This document shows, piece after piece, positions 59,835 to 64,000 of a stretch of DNA of 64,000 nucleotides (positions are counted from its first letter, which is position 1; each line of letters starts with the position of its first letter). The position numbers were made by a program, and so were the translations under genes. Under the pieces are notes generated by a model. The model did not search any database. It saw nothing but the letters and a program-made list of their open reading frames with translations, and was not told the DNA's origin. Source of the DNA: Rugosimonospora africana (GTDB taxonomy: Bacteria > Actinomycetota > Actinomycetes > Mycobacteriales > Micromonosporaceae); NCBI RefSeq assembly GCF_016862975.1, contig NZ_BONZ01000056.1:62001-126000 (forward strand). The letters are read 5' to 3'.

Positions 59835-61222
59835 CGCCGTACGACCTCCCGATCGTCCTCCCGCTCGGCCACGATCGCGGACGGCGGTGCCGGTTTCGCC
59901 GCGGCCGGCAGCGGCAGCATCAGCTCGACCGTCCACCCGCCGCCGACGCGTGGCCCGGCCTCCACCGCCCCTCTGTACAGCTTCGCCCGTTCGCGCATGC
60001 CGGCGAGCCCCAACCCCTGCCTGCCCGCCGGGGTGAGCTTGCCCGCCGGTGTGAGCCCGGCCGTCGGTGTGAGCTTGCCCGTCGGTGTGAGCCCGCCCGA
60101 CGGCGCCCCACCCGCCGGCAGCCCGCGCCCGTCGTCGCGGATCCGGACGGTCAGCGCGCCGGCAGCGTAGTGCAGGTCGACGAACGCGCTCGCCCCGGCC
60201 GCGTGTTTGAGAACGTTCGTCAGGCACTCCTGGATCACCCGGTAGGCGCACAGGTCGGCGCCCGGCGGCAGCGCCCGGGGAGTACCGGTCACCCGCACCT
60301 CGACCGGTACGCCGGCGGCCTTCATCCGCCCGATCAGCTCGCTGAGCTGCCCGAGGCCGGGTGCCGGACGGTATGCCTCGCTCCTGTCCTCCGCCAGCTG
60401 CGTTCCGGTGCGCAGGACGGCCAGCAGCCGGCGCAACTCCTCCAGCGCCTCGCCGGTGGTGTCCAGCACGGTGCCCAGCGCCTCACCGGCGGTCACCGGG
60501 TCGGACTCCAGCACGTACCGCGCCAGGCCGGCCTGGATCGACACCACCGAGAGGTGGTGAGCGACGACGTCGTGCAGTTCCCGGGCGATGCGCAACTGTT
60601 CGTCGATGACCGCGCGGCGGGCCAGCTCCTCCTGGTCCCGGCGCAACTGCGCGGCGGACACGGCCAGTTGGGTGCCGCGGTCGGCCAGCTCCCGGGCGCA
60701 GTCGCCGACCTTCCACACGATGGCGGAGAGCACGATGCTCTGCACGACGACAAACGGCGTCGAACTGTTCGGATCGAGCAGCCCGCCGTACAGCCAGATG
60801 CCGGCTCCCGCCGCCGCCCCGGCCATCGCGACCAGGCGCGGCCGGCTGGCGGCGACCGTGTACCCGACGAGCATGGCGCCGAAGCTGTTCACCACCGGCG
60901 AGTAGCCGGCCCTGATGTAGAGGAACCAGAGGACGCAGTAGAGCGCCAGTGCGGTGACCGGGACCCGCCGGCGCACGAAGGTCAGCAGGTTGACCGTGGC
61001 GGTCAGGACGTAGCCGGTCGCGTCGAACGGCCGCCAGGGTGCGGAGCTGTCGTGACCCCACAACAGGCAGACGACGGTGATCGAGAGGGCGAGCGCCGCG
61101 TCGATCGACGCGGAACCCTCCATCCACGGCTGCCACTGCGGCCCGGAGAAGCTCGACGCGACGCGCGCCCGGAGGCCGGCGACGGACGCGCGGTTGGGTT
61201 CGAGGCGTGCGGTGTGTCGCAC
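59831..61222 (-). CDS. Sensor histidine kinase with a repeat insertion in the ATP domain
   Basis: 463 residues. Four to five membrane helices (about 40-175), a dimerisation/phospho-acceptor helix with His217 (RIARELHDVVAHHLSVV, HisKA_3 type) and a C-terminal ATPase: VIQECLTNVLKHA (N box), RDDGRGLP (G1) and GLGLAGMRERAKLYRG (G2). Between G1 and G2 there are about 36 residues instead of the usual few, made of the motif LTPTGKLTPTAGLTPAGK. Cognate of the coupled response regulator. Start at ATG 61222. ATP-binding boxes are intact, so it is probably active. Confidence 0.9.
   Translation of the reverse strand: MRHTARLEPNRASVAGLRARVASSFSGPQWQPWMEGSASIDAALALSITVVCLLWGHDSSAPWRPFDATGYVLTATVNLLTFVRRRVPVTALALYCVLWFLYIRAGYSPVVNSFGAMLVGYTVAASRPRLVAMAGAAAGAGIWLYGGLLDPNSSTPFVVVQSIVLSAIVWKVGDCARELADRGTQLAVSAAQLRRDQEELARRAVIDEQLRIARELHDVVAHHLSVVSIQAGLARYVLESDPVTAGEALGTVLDTTGEALEELRRLLAVLRTGTQLAEDRSEAYRPAPGLGQLSELIGRMKAAGVPVEVRVTGTPRALPPGADLCAYRVIQECLTNVLKHAAGASAFVDLHYAAGALTVRIRDDGRGLPAGGAPSGGLTPTGKLTPTAGLTPAGKLTPAGRQGLGLAGMRERAKLYRGAVEAGPRVGGGWTVELMLPLPAAAKPAPPSAIVAEREDDREVVRR
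60024..60095 (-). repeat. 18-bp minisatellite inside the histidine kinase gene
   Basis: Four units of 18 bases (60024, 60042, 60060, 60078), each close to CCCGYCGGTGTGAGCYYG. The unit is a multiple of three and encodes six-residue repeats in the kinase ATP lid. A degenerate fifth unit follows. Confidence 0.85.
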
Positions 61223-61401
61223 TCGGTGACTCCCTCCGGTCGTCCGGGCGGGCCGAGGCCGAGGCTACCAAACCACCGCAGAGGCATCCGGCCGTCGTGG
61301 ACGGCTTTCCGGTGTACGCGGTGGCCGTTCGTCAATCCAATCGTGACGTGTCCGTGGCCGGACGCCAGGAACCGCTCCCGGTACCGGGGCGTCGGATCGG
61401 C

Positions 61402-62361
61402 ATGAGATCGGTTACCCGCCGGTGGCGCAGAGCCACCGTACTCATCACCGTCGGGCTGGCGCTGGCCGCCGGCTCGGCCGCGTGTTCCGCGGATTCCCAC
61501 AGTTCGGCACGGTCGCTCTCGGGCGGCACCGCTGCCAAGGCCCCGGCTGCCCCCGACGGCGGCGGCAACGCGAACTCGAAGGTGCAGGTCGGTGGCAACG
61601 CGCAGGCGGTCGTCCCGGCCGGCAAGCCCGGTTCGCTGCCGACCCTGAGCCGCGACATCATCTACACCGGCTCGATAACGGTGCGGGTCAACAACGTCGA
61701 CGCCGCCGCCGGCCAACTGGAAGGGCTGGCAGCCGCGGCCGGTGGGTTCGTCGGCGGGGACACCCGCGACCTGAACGCGGGCCAGTCGACCGCGACGCTG
61801 GTGCTGCGGATCCCCGCGGAGAAGTTCGGCGGCATCCTGGACGCGATCGGCAAACAGCTCGGCGGCCACGAGATCGCCCGCAAAGTGTCCACGGAGGACG
61901 TCACCGACAAGGCGATCGACCTGGACGCCCGGATCCGCAGCCAGCAGGCGAGTGTGGACCGGGTGCGGGCGCTGCTGGCCAAGGCGGAGTCGCTGACCGA
62001 CATCACCACCATCGAGAGCCAGCTCACCCAGCGCGAAGCCGACCTGGAGTCGATGCAGGCGCAGAAGCGCAACCTGAACGACCTGACCACACTGTCGACC
62101 ATCACGGTGTCCCTGCTCGGCCCGGAGGCGGCGGTGGCCAAGCCGAAGCCGAAGCCGGCGAGCGGCTTCTGGCCCGGGCTGAAGCACGGCTGGCACGCGT
62201 TCCTCGGCGCGTTGCAGGTACTGCTGCTGATCCTCGGCGCGGTGCTGCCGTTCGCCGTGGTCATCGGGGTGCCCGTACTCGCGGTGCTGTGGCTGCGCCG
62301 CCGCCGGCGGGCGACGCGGGCGGCCGTACCGGCTCCGGCGCCGGAGACCCCGGCGGTGTGA
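61402..62361 (+). CDS. DUF4349 lipoprotein
   Basis: 319 residues. Lipoprotein signal with a lipobox AAGSAAC, Cys28 as lipid-modification site. The DUF4349 core (RDIIYTGSITVRVNNVDAAAGQLEGLAAAAGGFVGGDTRDL, IPAEKFGGILDAIGKQLGGHEIARKVSTEDVTDKAIDLDARIRSQQASVDRV) includes a coiled-coil, and a C-terminal membrane helix lies at about 270-295 (VLLLILGAVLPFAVVIGVPVLAVLWL). Start ATG 61402 chosen to give the signal peptide; the ORF is open upstream without coding character. Envelope protein of unknown function. Confidence 0.85.
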   Translation: MRSVTRRWRRATVLITVGLALAAGSAACSADSHSSARSLSGGTAAKAPAAPDGGGNANSKVQVGGNAQAVVPAGKPGSLPTLSRDIIYTGSITVRVNNVDAAAGQLEGLAAAAGGFVGGDTRDLNAGQSTATLVLRIPAEKFGGILDAIGKQLGGHEIARKVSTEDVTDKAIDLDARIRSQQASVDRVRALLAKAESLTDITTIESQLTQREADLESMQAQKRNLNDLTTLSTITVSLLGPEAAVAKPKPKPASGFWPGLKHGWHAFLGALQVLLLILGAVLPFAVVIGVPVLAVLWLRRRRRATRAAVPAPAPETPAV

Positions 62362-62368
62362 CCGGCGT

Positions 62369-63739
62369 TCACCCGTCCGAGGCGGGCCGGCCGACCCAGA
62401 TGTCGACCGGCCCGTCATAGTCCGAGCAGGCCAGGTACAGCCGTCCGGTGCGGTCTATCTCGCACGTGCCCCGCATGGCGTCGGGCAGGAACGCCACCGG
62501 TCGCACCGCCGTGCCGGCCCGATCGAGCGCGCCGACCCAGGTGCCGAGCGGGCCGCGCCGGCCGGTGGTGAGCAGCGCCGGCTGCCCCCGGATGATGGGT
62601 TCCAGCGGCGACCAGTCGCCCAGGTCGAGCGTGAGCCGACCGGTCTCGGGGTCGAGCAGGACGACCCGGCCATCCGGGTCCTGCTCGCCCGGGACGTTGG
62701 TCGCCTGAACGAGGCCGCCGAGCCCACCACCCATAATCCACCGCAGGGTGGCCCACCGGCGTTCGCCGGTCGCCGGGTCGACCGCGATCATGTTGTCGTC
62801 GCTGCTGACGCACAGCACGGCCAGACAGTCGGCGACGTTGAGGACCCGCTCACCGACCTCGGTGCTCCACAGTTTGTCCAAAGTGGACATCTGGTACGCG
62901 GAAACGCCGGTCACGTCGTGGGGCAGCAGGTAGGTCACGATCAGCCGGTCGCCGGCAGAGAGGGCGCCGAATCCGGGGGAGTCGTCCAGCGGGCTCTGGT
63001 ACGAATCGGTGTCCAGCCGTCCGGACACGAGCGTGCGGGCGGTGTCCTCGTCGAGGATCTGTGCCGACCCGTCCGCTGACCGGAGCACCAGCCGCCGGGA
63101 GGCGAGAACCTTCGCCCGGGTACCGGCGGGAAGCGGGCGTGACCACACCGTGGCGCCGGACCGGGTGTCGAGGAGGCGCAACTCTCTCGGTCCCCCGGAC
63201 GGCGCGACAAACACCAGCATGCGCGGGCCGACGCTGGTCGTGTCGTCGAACACCATCGCGTCGGCCAGCCGCCACAGCACGCTCCCGGTCGCCGCGTCCA
63301 GGGCCATGACCTGCCGCGGCTGTTGAGGATTCGTGCCCTCGGCGAGGATCACGCCGACCGTGGCGGCGGCCGGGTACGCGTACAGCTGGGCGGGCAACAG
63401 GGCCCGCCACTGGTGCCGGCCGCCCGGCAGGCTGTAGGCGTCGATCCTGCTGCGCCTCGCCGGAGGCGTCGACCGCACCACGAACACCTGGTCGCCGGAC
63501 AGCGAGTAGAAGTCGCCCGGCGACGCCGGTACCGACTCGACCAACCGGAACGCCGGGACGGGCGCGACCGGGCGGGCCGAGACCGCCACCAGCAGCAGGC
63601 AGGTCAACATGCCGATCGCGAGCCTGGTACGACGCCCGACGCGCCAGACGGATCCGACCGGCGGGTCGCGCGGCTCCCAATCGGTGTCCAGCTCGATGAC
63701 CAATCCGGCCTCCCCATCCACCCGCGCCGATCCCACCAT
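62369..63739 (-). CDS. PQQ-type beta-propeller membrane protein
   Basis: 456 residues with an N-terminal cytoplasmic tail and one membrane helix at about 38-57 (LAIGMLTCLLLVAVSARPVAPVPAF), then an extracytoplasmic propeller of outer-membrane-assembly BamB/PQQ repeat type (ALDAATGSVLWRLAD, LLDTRSGATVWSRPL, AVDPATGERRWATL, LLDPETGRLTLDLGD). Convergent with the DUF4349 gene, 7 bases apart. Start ATG 63739. Function unknown; probably a scaffold at the cell surface. Confidence 0.85.
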   Translation of the reverse strand: MVGSARVDGEAGLVIELDTDWEPRDPPVGSVWRVGRRTRLAIGMLTCLLLVAVSARPVAPVPAFRLVESVPASPGDFYSLSGDQVFVVRSTPPARRSRIDAYSLPGGRHQWRALLPAQLYAYPAAATVGVILAEGTNPQQPRQVMALDAATGSVLWRLADAMVFDDTTSVGPRMLVFVAPSGGPRELRLLDTRSGATVWSRPLPAGTRAKVLASRRLVLRSADGSAQILDEDTARTLVSGRLDTDSYQSPLDDSPGFGALSAGDRLIVTYLLPHDVTGVSAYQMSTLDKLWSTEVGERVLNVADCLAVLCVSSDDNMIAVDPATGERRWATLRWIMGGGLGGLVQATNVPGEQDPDGRVVLLDPETGRLTLDLGDWSPLEPIIRGQPALLTTGRRGPLGTWVGALDRAGTAVRPVAFLPDAMRGTCEIDRTGRLYLACSDYDGPVDIWVGRPASDG

Positions 63740-64000
63740 AGATCCCCGGTGAGTCGCCGCGGGCGGACCAGATCACGCGGACTGGAAGGCGTCAGGCCAC
63801 GTCTCGAAGTACCTGGCCGGCCTGCGGCGGATCCAGACGACGACCGGCCGCGTTGTCGTCTCGTCCGGATACAACACCGGTATCCGGACGAAACTCCGCC
63901 TTGCCGGATCGCCGCCTGGACCTCGCCTCGGCTCGACCGAGCACGTCGAGACCCGGCCTAGTTGACCTCGGAGCCACAGGTGATGTTCAGCGACGTCGCG
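63740..64000. other. Gap at the right edge with the tail of a possible minus-strand gene
   Basis: No full gene. On the minus strand the frame ATSLNITCGSEVN ends at a stop at 63958-63960 and is open to the window edge (about 13 codons). This may be the C-terminus of a protein outside the window; too short to name. Confidence 0.3.
63862..63890. promoter_or_regulatory. Perfect 11-bp inverted repeat near the window edge
   Basis: CGTCCGGATAC (63862-63872) and GTATCCGGACG (63880-63890) around a 7-base centre. It lies in the non-coding gap and 68 bases beyond the likely stop of a minus-strand gene that runs off the edge. It could be that gene's terminator or an operator of the propeller gene. Confidence 0.45.

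Overview
The window is 64 kb of very GC-rich DNA from an actinomycete. The proteins point to a Micromonosporales-type organism: class A PBP, Scr1-type XRE/DUF397 pairs, an actinobacterial type VII secretion locus, DUF6131/DUF6177/DUF6507 proteins, many GTG starts and ATGA overlaps. The lineage is inferred from gene content; no rRNA or tRNA gene, CRISPR array, transposase or phage gene was seen.

Layout. 1-16 kb is mostly metabolic: serC (cut by the edge) and citrate synthase 2 on the minus strand; pdxH, an EntS-like MFS exporter, a galM-like epimerase, a nitroreductase, two acyl-CoA dehydrogenase family genes, a DUF4230 membrane protein, L-serine dehydratase, an orphan UgpC/MsiK-type ATPase, a membrane-anchored CAP protein, a CorA-type transporter and a secreted sialidase-fold protein. 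16.5-23.7 kb holds DUF6131, a class A penicillin-binding protein, a BON-like/methyltransferase protein and a very large secreted peptidase with sedolisin-like rather than subtilisin-like active-site residues. 23.8-29.8 kb is a tight operon: cytoplasmic S8 protease, ECF sigma factor, small two-part protein, TPR-CHAT caspase-like protein and one hypothetical. 29.8-39.4 kb holds DUF1330, a PfkB kinase, surE, a TetR regulator divergent from a drug-type ABC exporter with clear paired operators, a GH65 phosphorylase with beta-phosphoglucomutase, and a diguanylate cyclase. 39.7-45.9 kb holds a DUF397/XRE pair, a MoxR-like ATPase with a VWA protein, an acetyltransferase and a DUF2267 protein. 46-59.1 kb is a type VII secretion locus in two divergent operons: EccD, an EspI-like ATPase, DUF6177 and a small membrane protein to the left; ESAT-6-like proteins, DUF6507, an 893-aa candidate substrate, EccC and two accessory proteins to the right. 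EccB, EccE and a mycosin are absent. 59.1-63.7 kb holds a LuxR-type two-component system, a DUF4349 lipoprotein and a beta-propeller membrane protein.

Two things stand out. First, a family of imperfectly palindromic repeats of about 50 bp occurs 11 times at seven loci, mostly in leaders or between co-directional genes, and once inside the TPR-CHAT coding sequence. Second, the S8-sigma-small protein-TPR-CHAT operon has the parts list of a protease-controlled transcription switch, comparable in logic to the CHAT protease/sigma factor module of type III-E CRISPR systems but here without CRISPR.
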